Source: OFTM10 sp964196195 (GTDB lineage Bacteria; Actinomycetota; Acidimicrobiia; Acidimicrobiales; Aldehydirespiratoraceae). From it: a DNA stretch of 64,000 bases. The stretch covers positions 29,092 through 93,091 of the forward strand of contig CAXMSE010000041.1 in NCBI GenBank assembly GCA_964196195.1, read 5' to 3'. Made by a program: the position numbers and the translations under genes. The notes under the pieces are model-generated. The model was not told where the DNA came from. It searched no databases and saw nothing but the letters and a program-made list of their open reading frames with translations. This document shows positions 15,543-24,446 of this stretch, in pieces (within the stretch, counting starts at the first letter, position 1; each line of letters opens with the position of its first letter).

Positions 15543-18212
15543 TCAGCCGGCGAGTTGCTCGATGAGCCAGTCGAGGGCTGCTTCGGGGGTGCGGCTCGAG
15601 CCTGAGTCGACCGCTGCTTGCCACCCCTCTTCTCCCAGTTCGGCCTTCAGGCGTGGACGGAGGTGTTTGCGGACGCCGAACGCGCTGAGCGTGCGTTGGG
15701 GCATGCGCAGAGTTATTGCGAAAGCCTCGGCAGCGACGTCGTGCCGGCCTAACTCTGAGGCGACGAACGCTCCACTGACCACGCAGTCGCGGTCCACCAG
15801 GGGTGGGGAGTAGCGTCGCAGCAGGGCCTGCGCCTCGCGAAGGTGCGCGATGGTCGTATCCAACGGCGACGATCTGCACCCCACAACAGCCCGCATCAGC
15901 GGCACGTAGGCGCTGAAGTAGAGCTGTGTCTCCTCAGCCAAGAGGTCGACGATCAGCTCGGACTCTTCGAGCCCGAGTGCTCGCAGCGCAACGGCGAGGT
16001 CGACGAGAATGATCGGGTCGGGGCTGTCCATGGCTGTGACGACTCGCGACAACCCGTCCACGTTGTCGGTGCCGAAGGCGGAGAAGATCGCCTCGGCGGC
16101 GTCGGCGAATCGGGCCTCGCCCAAGGCGATCTCGGCCCGAAGGTACGACGACATCGGTACAACACCAGAGCGGCCCTCGACTTCGTCCAGCACGATCGAT
16201 GCCTGACGAGGGTTGGTGGCCGCGAAGTGGTGAACCACGAACGCCGAGGCGATGTACCAGTGGCGCAGGTCGCGATCGTCATGGCGGAACTGCTCGGCCA
16301 TGGCATGTGACCGTTCGAACTCGCCCGTGAGCTCAGCGAGACCCATGGTGCACATGGCGAGCTTGCCCTGGTCGACGGTGCTGTATTCGTTCGCGAGGCC
16401 GCTCAGCCTCCTGTGCGTGTCGCCGGTGTAGTCGAGGAGACCCGCCGACAGTAAACAGCCGAGGCACTCCGCGAACAGGTCAACGGCGGTGCTGATGTCG
16501 CCAGAGTCCGTGGCGTGGCGCAGTGCGGCGCGCTGGTTGTCAATCTCGGTGATGTCGCTGAACCAGCCCGGGTTCGAGAGGTCGATGGTCCGGCCTCGAC
16601 TCCAGTCGAGCACCCAGCCGACATGTCGGCTGCGGACGCCATCGCGTTCGCCACTGGCTTCGAGTTCCTTGGCGGCGAACGCCCGAATCGTGGCCAGCAG
16701 GCCATACCGGGTGCCTCGGGTCGTGCGGGTTGCCTGCACCATCGACTGGTCGACCAGGGCGGCCAACTCCGACCGCACCGCATCGGCGTCGACCTCTTCG
16801 CCGGCGGTCACTGCAATTGCGGCCTCGGCGGTGAAGCCTCCGTCGAACACCGAGAGCCGACGCAGGACTGCCCGAGTCCCCACGTCCAAGAGGTCGGCGC
16901 TCCATCCGATGGTGGCATCGAGTCCGCGGTGACGTTCGATGCGGCGTCGGTCGCGACGATCGGCGCCGCCGTCGAAAAGGCTGGCAGCTAGTTCGGTGAT
17001 CCCGTACCGGTCGACCCGGGCGGCGGCCAGTTCGATGGCGAGGGGCAGACCATCGAGTTGGGCACAGACGGTCTCGATGTCGACGAGGTCGTCTTCGGTA
17101 GGTACGAACGTGGGGTCGGAAAGGCGGGCCCGGTCGAGAAACAGCCGCACGGCCTCGCTCCCAGCTCCAGGCTCTGATTCGGGCCCAGCGGGCCCATCGG
17201 TCGGGCCCAACGAGCCGATCGCGAATAGCAGCTCACCGGGCACGGCGAGGCCTTCGCGGCTGGTGGCTACCAGGCGTAGACCGGGGCAGGCGTCGAGCAG
17301 ATTCTCGACAAGATCGGCGGAGTCGTCGAGCACGTGTTCGCAGTTGTCGAGCACCACGGCGGCTTCCCAGTCACGCAGCGGCCCCCAGTCCCCCGCGGCG
17401 GGCAGTCCGAGGCAGGTCAGCACCACGTTGGTGAGGTCGCCGCCCGTGGCGGGTGTGAGATCGACGAACCAGGCGCCGTCGCGAAGCTCTGTCGAGGTGG
17501 CGACCGCATGTTCAACCGCCAGCCGGGTCTTGCCCGAACCCCCAGGGCCCACGATGGTGACAAGCCGATGATCCGCCACCTGGCGGCTGAGCTCGGCGAG
17601 TTCGTTGCGTCGCCCGACGAATGAGGTGCGAAACACCGGGAGTTGATCGTTGCGAACCGGTGCGGTGCGAAGCGATCCCACCGATATCTCGTCGATCACC
17701 AGCTCTTGTACGAACTCGGGATGTTCGAGATCCTTGAGTTTGTGGACTCCCCGATCCTGCATCATCACGCCTGCGGGCAGCACCGAAGCGAGGTCAGCGG
17801 TTCGGCGAGACAGCACCACCTGGCCGCCGTGCGCGGTTGACATCAGCCGGGCAGTCCGGTTGACGGCGGGGCCGAAGTAGTCGCCATCGCGCTCGTCGAC
17901 CTCGCCGGTGTTGATGGCCATGCGCACCCGGATGGGCAGGCCGCTGGGCCATTCCTCGGACCGGACCGCCCGTTGCGCATCGACCGCTGCAGCCACGGCG
18001 TCGGCTGCACGGGTGAAGGCCACGGCGAATCCGTCGCCGCCGGTGGCAAACACATAGCCCGAGTTGCGTTCGAGCGCGCCACGGACCAGATCGTCGTGGC
18101 GGGCAAGCACCGAGGGCATCGCGGCGGGCGCCGTGTCCCAGGCTTTGGTCGACCCTTCGATGTCGCTGAACAGGAACGTCACCGCTCCAGTGGGCCGAGC
18201 CGCGGCGCTCAC
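15543..18212 (-). CDS. Class III cyclase-domain protein fused to NB-ARC ATPase and TPR-like region
   Basis: An 889-residue signalling protein like the mycobacterial cyclase/NB-ARC proteins, but without their C-terminal LuxR helix-turn-helix. The N-terminal cyclase domain has LFSDIEGST and GGDGFAVAF for the metal aspartates and PAVNRTARLM for the Asn/Arg pair. The adenine-selecting lysine position is alanine (VFATGGDG), so nucleotide preference may be changed. An NB-ARC/STAND ATPase follows: FVGRRNEL, P-loop GPGGSGKT, VVLDNCEHVLDD, LVATSREGL and GLPLAIELAAARV, then a helical C-terminal half. GTG 18212 lies 4 bases after the enoyl-CoA isomerase stop; GTG 18227 is an alternative overlapping it. 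Target unknown. Confidence 0.9.
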   Translation of the reverse strand: MSAAARPTGAVTFLFSDIEGSTKAWDTAPAAMPSVLARHDDLVRGALERNSGYVFATGGDGFAVAFTRAADAVAAAVDAQRAVRSEEWPSGLPIRVRMAINTGEVDERDGDYFGPAVNRTARLMSTAHGGQVVLSRRTADLASVLPAGVMMQDRGVHKLKDLEHPEFVQELVIDEISVGSLRTAPVRNDQLPVFRTSFVGRRNELAELSRQVADHRLVTIVGPGGSGKTRLAVEHAVATSTELRDGAWFVDLTPATGGDLTNVVLTCLGLPAAGDWGPLRDWEAAVVLDNCEHVLDDSADLVENLLDACPGLRLVATSREGLAVPGELLFAIGSLGPTDGPAGPESEPGAGSEAVRLFLDRARLSDPTFVPTEDDLVDIETVCAQLDGLPLAIELAAARVDRYGITELAASLFDGGADRRDRRRIERHRGLDATIGWSADLLDVGTRAVLRRLSVFDGGFTAEAAIAVTAGEEVDADAVRSELAALVDQSMVQATRTTRGTRYGLLATIRAFAAKELEASGERDGVRSRHVGWVLDWSRGRTIDLSNPGWFSDITEIDNQRAALRHATDSGDISTAVDLFAECLGCLLSAGLLDYTGDTHRRLSGLANEYSTVDQGKLAMCTMGLAELTGEFERSHAMAEQFRHDDRDLRHWYIASAFVVHHFAATNPRQASIVLDEVEGRSGVVPMSSYLRAEIALGEARFADAAEAIFSAFGTDNVDGLSRVVTAMDSPDPIILVDLAVALRALGLEESELIVDLLAEETQLYFSAYVPLMRAVVGCRSSPLDTTIAHLREAQALLRRYSPPLVDRDCVVSGAFVASELGRHDVAAEAFAITLRMPQRTLSAFGVRKHLRPRLKAELGEEGWQAAVDSGSSRTPEAALDWLIEQLAG

Positions 18213-18216
18213 CTTT

Positions 18217-18945
18217 TCAGCCCTCACCTTGCAGCAGGGCCATGAACGCCGCAGCCATGGCGTCGGTGCTTCCACGGCTCAGGATGTCGGCCATGTCGCC
18301 GCGCACCTGATCGGCAATCTCGCCGTACAGGCCACGTTTGATAGCCGCGAGCGATCCTGTGGCCTTGGCCGCGCGCTCGTGCGCAATCGCAACCGCTCGA
18401 TCCACCACATCAGCTTCGGGCGCGACCTCGTGCACAATGGCCGCAGCCAAGGCATCTGGCCCCGAGTAGCGGCGGCCCGTGGTGAGGGCCTCGTTTACCG
18501 TCGCCGCTGGAAGCTTTGCCGTAACGATCGCCTGCTCACCGGGCGTCAAGAACATCCCGAGGTCAACCTCGGGCAGACACCAGTACCCGCGGTCGGCCCG
18601 CATCACCGTCACGTCGTGACAGAGGCTCAACATCGCTCCGGCACCGAACGCATGACCGGTCACCGCTGCCACGGTCGGAACGCCAAGCTCGATGATGCGC
18701 CCGAGCAGCCCATGCACCCGCTCGAGGTAGCCAACCACCTGGGCGCCGTTGCGCATCATCCACGCAAGATCAAGCCCGTTCGACCACACCTTTCCGGATG
18801 CGACGGTTACGAGCGCGCGCGGCCCATCGGCCGCCTCGACGTCGTCGAGCACCCCCTCGAATAGATCCAGAACGGCAAGCGACAGCGGGTCATCCCCGCC
18901 GCCCATGTCGACCCTGTAGACCCGACCCTCTGCACCGTCGCTCAT
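18217..18945 (-). CDS. Enoyl-CoA hydratase/isomerase family protein (delta-isomerase-like)
   Basis: A 242-residue crotonase-fold enzyme. Oxyanion-hole segments are VWSNGLDLAWM and TGHAFGAGAMLSLCHD. The following YWCLPEVDLGMFLTPGEQAIVTAKLP resembles peroxisomal/plant-type delta3,delta2-enoyl-CoA isomerases more than classical hydratases. The hydratase glutamate pair is not evident: LPEVDLG keeps one acidic residue, as isomerases do. It lies directly upstream of the second cyclase gene (4-base gap). Downstream of repeat copy D; the 146 bases between them (18946-19091) hold only a putative promoter region. Confidence 0.85.
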   Translation of the reverse strand: MSDGAEGRVYRVDMGGGDDPLSLAVLDLFEGVLDDVEAADGPRALVTVASGKVWSNGLDLAWMMRNGAQVVGYLERVHGLLGRIIELGVPTVAAVTGHAFGAGAMLSLCHDVTVMRADRGYWCLPEVDLGMFLTPGEQAIVTAKLPAATVNEALTTGRRYSGPDALAAAIVHEVAPEADVVDRAVAIAHERAAKATGSLAAIKRGLYGEIADQVRGDMADILSRGSTDAMAAAFMALLQGEG

Positions 18946-19091
18946 GAGCGCACCCTAGGACAACCGGAGAACCCTGATCGCCAGGAAGTATGGGCGGCAG
19001 CTGAAGAGCCACATAGTGCTCATTGCTGTACCGGGTTCTCGGAGTCGAGGCCCAACGAGCCCAGAACCTCAGCTCAGCCCGACTCGATCCG

Positions 19092-19174
19092 TTACTCGAT
19101 GCGCAGGCCCGAAATCGCCCGACTGATCACGAGCTGCTGGATCTGTTCGGTGCCTTCGAAGATGTCGTGGGTCT
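19092..19174 (-). repeat. Repeat copy D: acyl-CoA dehydrogenase tail abutting the EamA gene
   Basis: Minus-strand tail THDIFEGTEQIQQLVISR and on to RIE, ending TAA (19092-19094). The conserved part begins at AGACCCACGAC, exactly at the stop codon of the EamA transporter gene, with no linker or hairpin. Differences from copy C are silent third-base changes plus the stop codon. Confidence 0.85.
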
Positions 19175-20091
19175 TAGACCTCATTCGAAGAGCCGGCCCT
19201 CGCCATCGCCCGTTCGGCCTGGCGGGCGTTGGCGGTGACCAGGACGTAGACGCCGGCCACCACCAGCACACCACCCACCATTTCCACCCACCCGAGCACC
19301 TCGTCGCGGATCAGCCATCCGAAGAAGACTCCGAAAACGGGGATGAGGTAGGCGCTCGAAGCGGCCTGGGTGGGAGTGGCTCGAGTGACGACGGTTGCCA
19401 ACAAGGCGAATGTGATCGCGTTTGCCGGGATCGACGAGTAGAGGAGGGGTACGAACAGCCCAAGGGTCCACTCGGTATCGGCGGTGCCTTCGACGAGCAG
19501 AGCGAGCGGAACGAGTAGCGCCGCCGACATGAGGAGTTGTACGCCCACCAGCATCACCGGGCTCACCCGACTGAAGTCCTTCCACTTCATGAATACCGTG
19601 CCGAATGCCCACGAGAGGGCCGACAGACCAAGCACCGCGATGCCGATGGCCTCTGTCTCCCCGCCCAGAGAGGGCGAGGCGAGGATGACGGTGCCGCCGA
19701 AGCCCACCGCCAGACCGACGACCCCCATCCGGCTCACCCTGGCCGCCAGCAGCAAGGCGCCCAGCACCACGGTGAACAGGGGCATCGTGCTCGCCATGAG
19801 AGACGCGACGCCCGCGGGCACGCGGTCGACACCAAAGACCAGTAGAGCGCTGGACACCGTAGTGATGCTGAACGACACCACGAAAATCCGTGCCAGGTCG
19901 TCGATGCGCCGGGGCGGCCGCTCGCCGCGGATGAGGGCCAGACCTACGAGGAAGGTCCCGCCAATAACGGTCCGCATGCCGGTGAGCAGGAGAGGAGAGG
20001 TGTGGTCGAGGGCAAACTTGAGCGCCGTGAAGTTTGCCCCGATGAGGAGTGCAACGAGGCAGACCGTGGCGAGGACCAGGCGCGAGCTCAT
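19174..20091 (-). CDS. EamA/DMT-family transporter
   Basis: A 305-residue integral membrane protein with ten hydrophobic segments arranged as two EamA repeats. The first begins VCLVALLIGANFTALKFALDHTSP; the second begins IGIAVLGLSALSWAFGTVFMKW. This is the drug/metabolite transporter superfamily, usually exporting small metabolites or amino acids; the substrate is not predictable. The C-terminus ends in a short basic tail. The stop codon TAA (19174-19176) meets repeat copy D. The 114-base gap upstream (20092-20205) separates it from the next membrane protein gene and shows nothing notable. Confidence 0.9.
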   Translation of the reverse strand: MSSRLVLATVCLVALLIGANFTALKFALDHTSPLLLTGMRTVIGGTFLVGLALIRGERPPRRIDDLARIFVVSFSITTVSSALLVFGVDRVPAGVASLMASTMPLFTVVLGALLLAARVSRMGVVGLAVGFGGTVILASPSLGGETEAIGIAVLGLSALSWAFGTVFMKWKDFSRVSPVMLVGVQLLMSAALLVPLALLVEGTADTEWTLGLFVPLLYSSIPANAITFALLATVVTRATPTQAASSAYLIPVFGVFFGWLIRDEVLGWVEMVGGVLVVAGVYVLVTANARQAERAMARAGSSNEV

Positions 20092-20205
20092 CCGATCAGA
20101 GGCTCCGCCGTGGCCAAGAGGTCGAACAGGAACGCCACCATCACGCGTGGCACATTACTGAGCGCTGCCAAGCCGCGCCTCACTCAGTTTCGCGGCTCGC
20201 CCATC

Positions 20206-21261
20206 TCAGTCGACCTCGACTCCCGCGTCGGTCTCATCGGTTATGTCGCCCACCAGGGCCTCGAGCACGTCTTCGAGGGCGACCATTCCGAGCAGCTCGC
20301 CTCCTTCGAGCTGAACCAGTGCGATGTGCCTGCGCAAGCGCCGCATCGACCTCATCAGGTCACGCACCGACTGGTCGGGGGGAACAATCAACATCCGCCG
20401 CACCATCTCCAGCGGAACCGGATCGTCTCTCTCCTCGGGGCCGAACTGGAGAAGGTCCTTCGAATGGACGAAGCCGATCACATCGCCGGGTCCTACCGCC
20501 GTAAGGGGGATACGGCTATGCCCCGAATCGGCCACGAGCTGCTCGATCTCGGCTACCGACGTGGAACGCGGCACGCTCACCAGGTCGGAGGCGGCCACCA
20601 TGATGGATCCTGCCGTTCGGGCTCTGAAGTCGAGAGCACCGGCGAGCAGGTCGTGCTCCATACCTTCGAGCTTGCCCTCCTCCACGGCGTCGTCGAGCAG
20701 GATGTGGAACTGGTTGACGGTGAGCGCCGTGTTGAGTTCGTCGACGGGTTCGAAGCCGAGCAGTCGGACGATCCCGTTGCTGATTGCGGTGAGAGCCCAC
20801 ACCACCGGCTGCAGGAGAGAAACATAGGCACGATGAACCGGGGCGAGCAGGCGCGCTGACCGCTCGGGGGCAGCTATCGCGACGTTCTTGGGCACCATCT
20901 CGCCCAGCACCATGTGCAGGATCACCACGATCGACAGAGCCACCACGAACGAGATCGTGTGGAGGAGCCCGGAAGGAATGTCGACCACTGCCTCGATCGC
21001 CGACTCGAGAACGTCGGCCACCGCCGGCTCGGCCACATAGCCGAGCCCGAGAGAAGCCATCGTTATACCGAGTTGGGCGCCCGCGAGCTGGGGTTGGAGA
21101 TCACGAACCGCCTCGAGCGCCACCGCTGCGCGCTTGTCGTCGCCCTCCGCCATCGGCTCGAGGCGCGTGGCCCGACTCGCCAGGAGGGCAAACTCCACTG
21201 CTACAAAAAAGGCGTTGGCCACCAGCAATGCCACGGCCACGATCAGCAAGCCGGCGGTCAT
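20206..21261 (-). CDS. CNNM/CorC-type (HlyC-family) CBS-domain membrane protein
   Basis: About 351 residues. The N-terminal DUF21/CNNM domain has about four membrane segments, starting LLIVAVALLVANAFFVAVEFALL, then LGITMASLGLGYVAEPA and VVILHMVLGEMVPKNVAI. Two CBS repeats follow (MVAASDLVSVP...GHSRIPL...GFVHSKDLL and ...RHIALVQLEGGELLGMVALEDVLEALVGDI). The C-terminal CorC_HlyC domain is missing. Family members transport or regulate Mg2+/Co2+ efflux. ATG 21261 overlaps the stop of the upstream paralogue by ATGA. Paired long and short paralogues like these are common in actinobacteria. Confidence 0.9.
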   Translation of the reverse strand: MTAGLLIVAVALLVANAFFVAVEFALLASRATRLEPMAEGDDKRAAVALEAVRDLQPQLAGAQLGITMASLGLGYVAEPAVADVLESAIEAVVDIPSGLLHTISFVVALSIVVILHMVLGEMVPKNVAIAAPERSARLLAPVHRAYVSLLQPVVWALTAISNGIVRLLGFEPVDELNTALTVNQFHILLDDAVEEGKLEGMEHDLLAGALDFRARTAGSIMVAASDLVSVPRSTSVAEIEQLVADSGHSRIPLTAVGPGDVIGFVHSKDLLQFGPEERDDPVPLEMVRRMLIVPPDQSVRDLMRSMRRLRRHIALVQLEGGELLGMVALEDVLEALVGDITDETDAGVEVD

Positions 21262-22577
21262 GGCGAGACCTCCGGCCCGACTGTCGTCTGGGGCGGAGCA
21301 ACGATCCGAACGGTGGCGATTCGGAGCCGATCCATGGCAACCACTTCGAGTCGCCAGCCGTCGAGCTTGCACATCTCACCCGGTACGGGAATGTGTCCGA
21401 GAAGGTCGAGAACCAGGCCGGCCAGGGTTTCGTATTCCCCATCGGGCATTTGGAACCCCGTCTCGGCTCGCACCTCGTCGGGATGCAACGACGCAGGGAT
21501 CACCGTGGACCCTTTCGCCTCTACCCGGGTAAGCAGGGCAGGGGCGGAGTCGTGCTCATCATCGATCTCGCCGACGATCTCCTCGAGGATGTCCTCGAGG
21601 GTGATGATGCCGGCGGTGCCGCCGTGCTCGTCGATCACGACCGCGAGCTGGGACCCACCCTGGCGAAGATCGATCAGGAGTTCGTCGAGGTCTCGCGCCT
21701 CGGGGACTGCCAGCACGGGAACCATGAGATCCGACACCGGGGTGGCGGCACGACGCTCCACATCGACCTCGTGAACAGACTTGACGTGTACGAATCCGAC
21801 CACATGGTCGAGGTCGCCACCGACCACCGGGAAACGCGAATGACCGCTGCTGGCCGCCATATCCACCAGATCCTCGACCGTGGAGGTGCGGTCGATCGCC
21901 ACCACCCGGACGCGCGGGATCATGGCATCGTCGGCGGTCTTGTCGGATAGGCGGATCGACCGGGTAAGCAACTCGACCTCACCCTCATCGAGGGTGCCCT
22001 CCGCTCCGGACGACCGGATCAGCTGTTCGAGCTCGCCGCGATCGGGGGACGATTCCAGCTCCTCTGCAAGCTCGACGCCCAAGCGACGGGTGAGCCCGGC
22101 CGCAACACCGTCGAGCAGTGCCACCACCGGCCGCGCCAGGACGCCATAGACCGCGGTGGGGCGCGCCAGCGCGAAAGAGGTCTCGAGGGGTCGACTGGTG
22201 GCGACGGCCTTGGGCACCAGCTCGCCCAACACCATCTGCACCACCGTTGCGATGGCCAGAGCGAGCCCGACCGTTACCCCGCCAGGCGTGTCGTCGAAGA
22301 TCCGATCGAGTCCCGGTTCGAGGAGCTTGCCCACCACCGGCTCGGCGAGAAGCCCGAGCATCAGGGAGGTGATCGTGATGCCGAGCTGGGCCCCCGAGAG
22401 GTGATACGAGAGGCGACCCACCAGGCGCTGGACCTGCTTGGCCCGACGGTGCCCCTGTTGGGCGCGCTCGTCGACGCGCGTGCGATCGACGGCAACCAGC
22501 GCGAACTCGGCGGCAACAAAGCCGGCGTTTGCCGCAACCAGAGCGATTGCGGCGAGAAGCCGGAGCGCGGTATCGAT
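21258..22577 (-). CDS. CNNM/CorC-type CBS-domain membrane protein with unusual start codon
   Basis: Longer paralogue of the downstream gene: DUF21 domain, two CBS repeats and a C-terminal CorC_HlyC domain (ETGFQMPDGEYETLAGLVLDLLGHIPVPGE). The nearest conventional start, GTG 22421, would delete the first membrane helix. The frame upstream clearly encodes it (LRLLAAIALVAANAGFVAAE). Between there and the in-frame stop there is no ATG, GTG or TTG. An ATC at 22577 lies 5 bases after a GGAGG site, and a CTG at 22589 overlaps that site. I therefore place the start at ATC 22577 (439 residues). The first two segments match the paralogue in spacing. The gene is divergent from the ABC exporter at 22629, with about 50 bases between them. 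Confidence 0.8.
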   Translation of the reverse strand: MDTALRLLAAIALVAANAGFVAAEFALVAVDRTRVDERAQQGHRRAKQVQRLVGRLSYHLSGAQLGITITSLMLGLLAEPVVGKLLEPGLDRIFDDTPGGVTVGLALAIATVVQMVLGELVPKAVATSRPLETSFALARPTAVYGVLARPVVALLDGVAAGLTRRLGVELAEELESSPDRGELEQLIRSSGAEGTLDEGEVELLTRSIRLSDKTADDAMIPRVRVVAIDRTSTVEDLVDMAASSGHSRFPVVGGDLDHVVGFVHVKSVHEVDVERRAATPVSDLMVPVLAVPEARDLDELLIDLRQGGSQLAVVIDEHGGTAGIITLEDILEEIVGEIDDEHDSAPALLTRVEAKGSTVIPASLHPDEVRAETGFQMPDGEYETLAGLVLDLLGHIPVPGEMCKLDGWRLEVVAMDRLRIATVRIVAPPQTTVGPEVSP

Positions 22578-22628
22578 CGGTTCCTCCAGAGGAAGTGGTG
22601 TCCGCGAATCTAGCCGTACCGTGGTCGG

Positions 22629-24446
22629 ATGCCTGCGGCCCGTCCATCACTGGATTCAGGATCCGTCGCCGGCTCCAACGCCTATCCGCGCCCCCGTGCA
22701 TCCGTAGATCCCGACCGCACCCGCTGGTGGGTCAGGCGACTGTGGCCGGTGGTGTGGGCCCAGAAGTCGACGTTCATCGCCGCTCTCATCGCCGGCCTGA
22801 TCGGCACCGCGGCCACCGTGGCCGTGCCGGTAATGGTGGGCAAGGGCATCAACGCGGTCGATCAGGGCGACTCGCCGACGCCCTATGTGATCGCCCTCGC
22901 ATTCCTCGCCCTCATGCGGTTCGTTTTCGGCTTCGCTTATCGATTCGGGCTCTTCCGGTCCGCGCACCGCATCGAAAATGATCTGCGCAACCTCATCTAC
23001 GAGCGGCTCACCGAGCTCTCGTTCGACTTCTGGGACCGAGCCCAGAGCGGCCAACTCATCAGCCGCGCCAACACCGACATCCGATCGATCCAGCTCCTGT
23101 TCGCGTTCGGGCCCCTCGTTGCCATGCAGCTGGTGATGCTCGGGCTGGCGATCGTGGTGATGATTCTCGTCGATCTGACCCTCACCGCGGTGGCGCTGGC
23201 GCCGCTGCCATTCGTGTACATGCTCGGTCTCCGACTCCGAAACAGGATGTTCCCCCTGTCGTGGGTGATGACCGCCCGCCAGGCCGACGTCGCCACGATC
23301 GTCGACGAAAACATCCAAGGCATCCGCGTCGTGAAAGCCTTTGCCCAGGAGAAACGCCAGGTCCAACTGCTGGCCGGCGCAGCCCGACGCCTCCGCTGGG
23401 TCGGCACCACCCTCGCCGACACCCGGGCCCACCACTCGCCGGCGATGGAGTCACTCCCCCGGCTCGGACTCGCTCTGGTCCTGCTCTTCGGAGGCCTCCA
23501 GGCAATCGACGGCGACATCAACATCGGCGACCTGGTTGCGTTCAGTACCTATGTGGTGCTGCTCGCCACACCATTCAGGTTGCTCGGCTTCATTCTCCTG
23601 CAGTGGCAGCGGGCCGGGGCTTCCGCCATCCGCGTGTTCGACGTCCTCGACGAGCAACCCTCAATTGCCGAACCCGACAACCCGGTCGGGCTCCCGTCTC
23701 CGTTGGGCCACGTCCAGTTCGACAATGTCTCCTTCGCCTACCCGGCCGGTGAAGGCCATTCGGTGCTCGACGGGTTCACCCTCGAGATCGAGGCAGGCGA
23801 AACGATCGCCATCGTGGGGGCCACCGGCGGTGGCAAGTCCACCATCGCCCGTCTCATCCCCCGGTTCTACGACGTCACCGAAGGCTGCGTGCGAGTCGAC
23901 GGGATCGATGTCCGCACTCTCGGCCTGGCCGATCTCCGGCGCGCCGTCTCCCAGGTGAGCGACGACCCCTTCCTTTTCGCCGCTTCGGTGCACGACAATG
24001 TGGCCTTCGCACGCCCCGATGCGCCCGACCACATCGTCCAGGCCGCGATCGACGACTCGGCCGCCACCGAGTTCGTGGCCGATCTGCCCGACGGCTCGTT
24101 CACCGAGGTCGGCGAGCGGGGGCTCACCCTCTCCGGTGGCCAACGTCAGAGGCTGGCAATCGCCCGAACGCTCGTGGCCGACCCCGCGGTGTTGATCCTC
24201 GACGATGCCACCAGCGCGATCGACGTTGGCGTCGAGGAACGCATCCACGCCGCGCTCAAGCTGCGCCGGGCCGACCGCACCACGATCCTCATCGCCCATC
24301 GCCTGTCCACGATCGCTCTTGCCGACCGGGTCGTCCTCATCGATCAGGGCCGAGTTGCGGCCACCGGCCGTCACCACGATCTGCTCGCCACCAACCCGCG
24401 CTACGCCGCGATCCTCGCCGACACGACCAGCGGAGGCGACGACTGA
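22629..24446 (+). CDS. ABC exporter half-transporter, degenerate-site subunit
   Basis: A 605-residue type IV ABC exporter with an N-terminal six-helix membrane domain (about residues 45-330) and a C-terminal ATPase. Motifs: Walker A GATGGGKS, signature LSGGQRQR, Walker B VLILDDATSAID, then AHRLST. The catalytic glutamate after Walker B is aspartate (DDATS), which marks the degenerate subunit of heterodimeric exporters such as TM287/288. The TGATG junction (stop and start sharing one base) couples it to the second subunit. Substrate unknown; multidrug, lipid or peptide export are possible. Confidence 0.93.
   Translation: MPAARPSLDSGSVAGSNAYPRPRASVDPDRTRWWVRRLWPVVWAQKSTFIAALIAGLIGTAATVAVPVMVGKGINAVDQGDSPTPYVIALAFLALMRFVFGFAYRFGLFRSAHRIENDLRNLIYERLTELSFDFWDRAQSGQLISRANTDIRSIQLLFAFGPLVAMQLVMLGLAIVVMILVDLTLTAVALAPLPFVYMLGLRLRNRMFPLSWVMTARQADVATIVDENIQGIRVVKAFAQEKRQVQLLAGAARRLRWVGTTLADTRAHHSPAMESLPRLGLALVLLFGGLQAIDGDINIGDLVAFSTYVVLLATPFRLLGFILLQWQRAGASAIRVFDVLDEQPSIAEPDNPVGLPSPLGHVQFDNVSFAYPAGEGHSVLDGFTLEIEAGETIAIVGATGGGKSTIARLIPRFYDVTEGCVRVDGIDVRTLGLADLRRAVSQVSDDPFLFAASVHDNVAFARPDAPDHIVQAAIDDSAATEFVADLPDGSFTEVGERGLTLSGGQRQRLAIARTLVADPAVLILDDATSAIDVGVEERIHAALKLRRADRTTILIAHRLSTIALADRVVLIDQGRVAATGRHHDLLATNPRYAAILADTTSGGDD

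Noticed and set aside
6866..19174. Prophage or integron
   Set aside because: No integrase, phage structural genes or attC-type sites were seen; only the tail repeats hint at integration.
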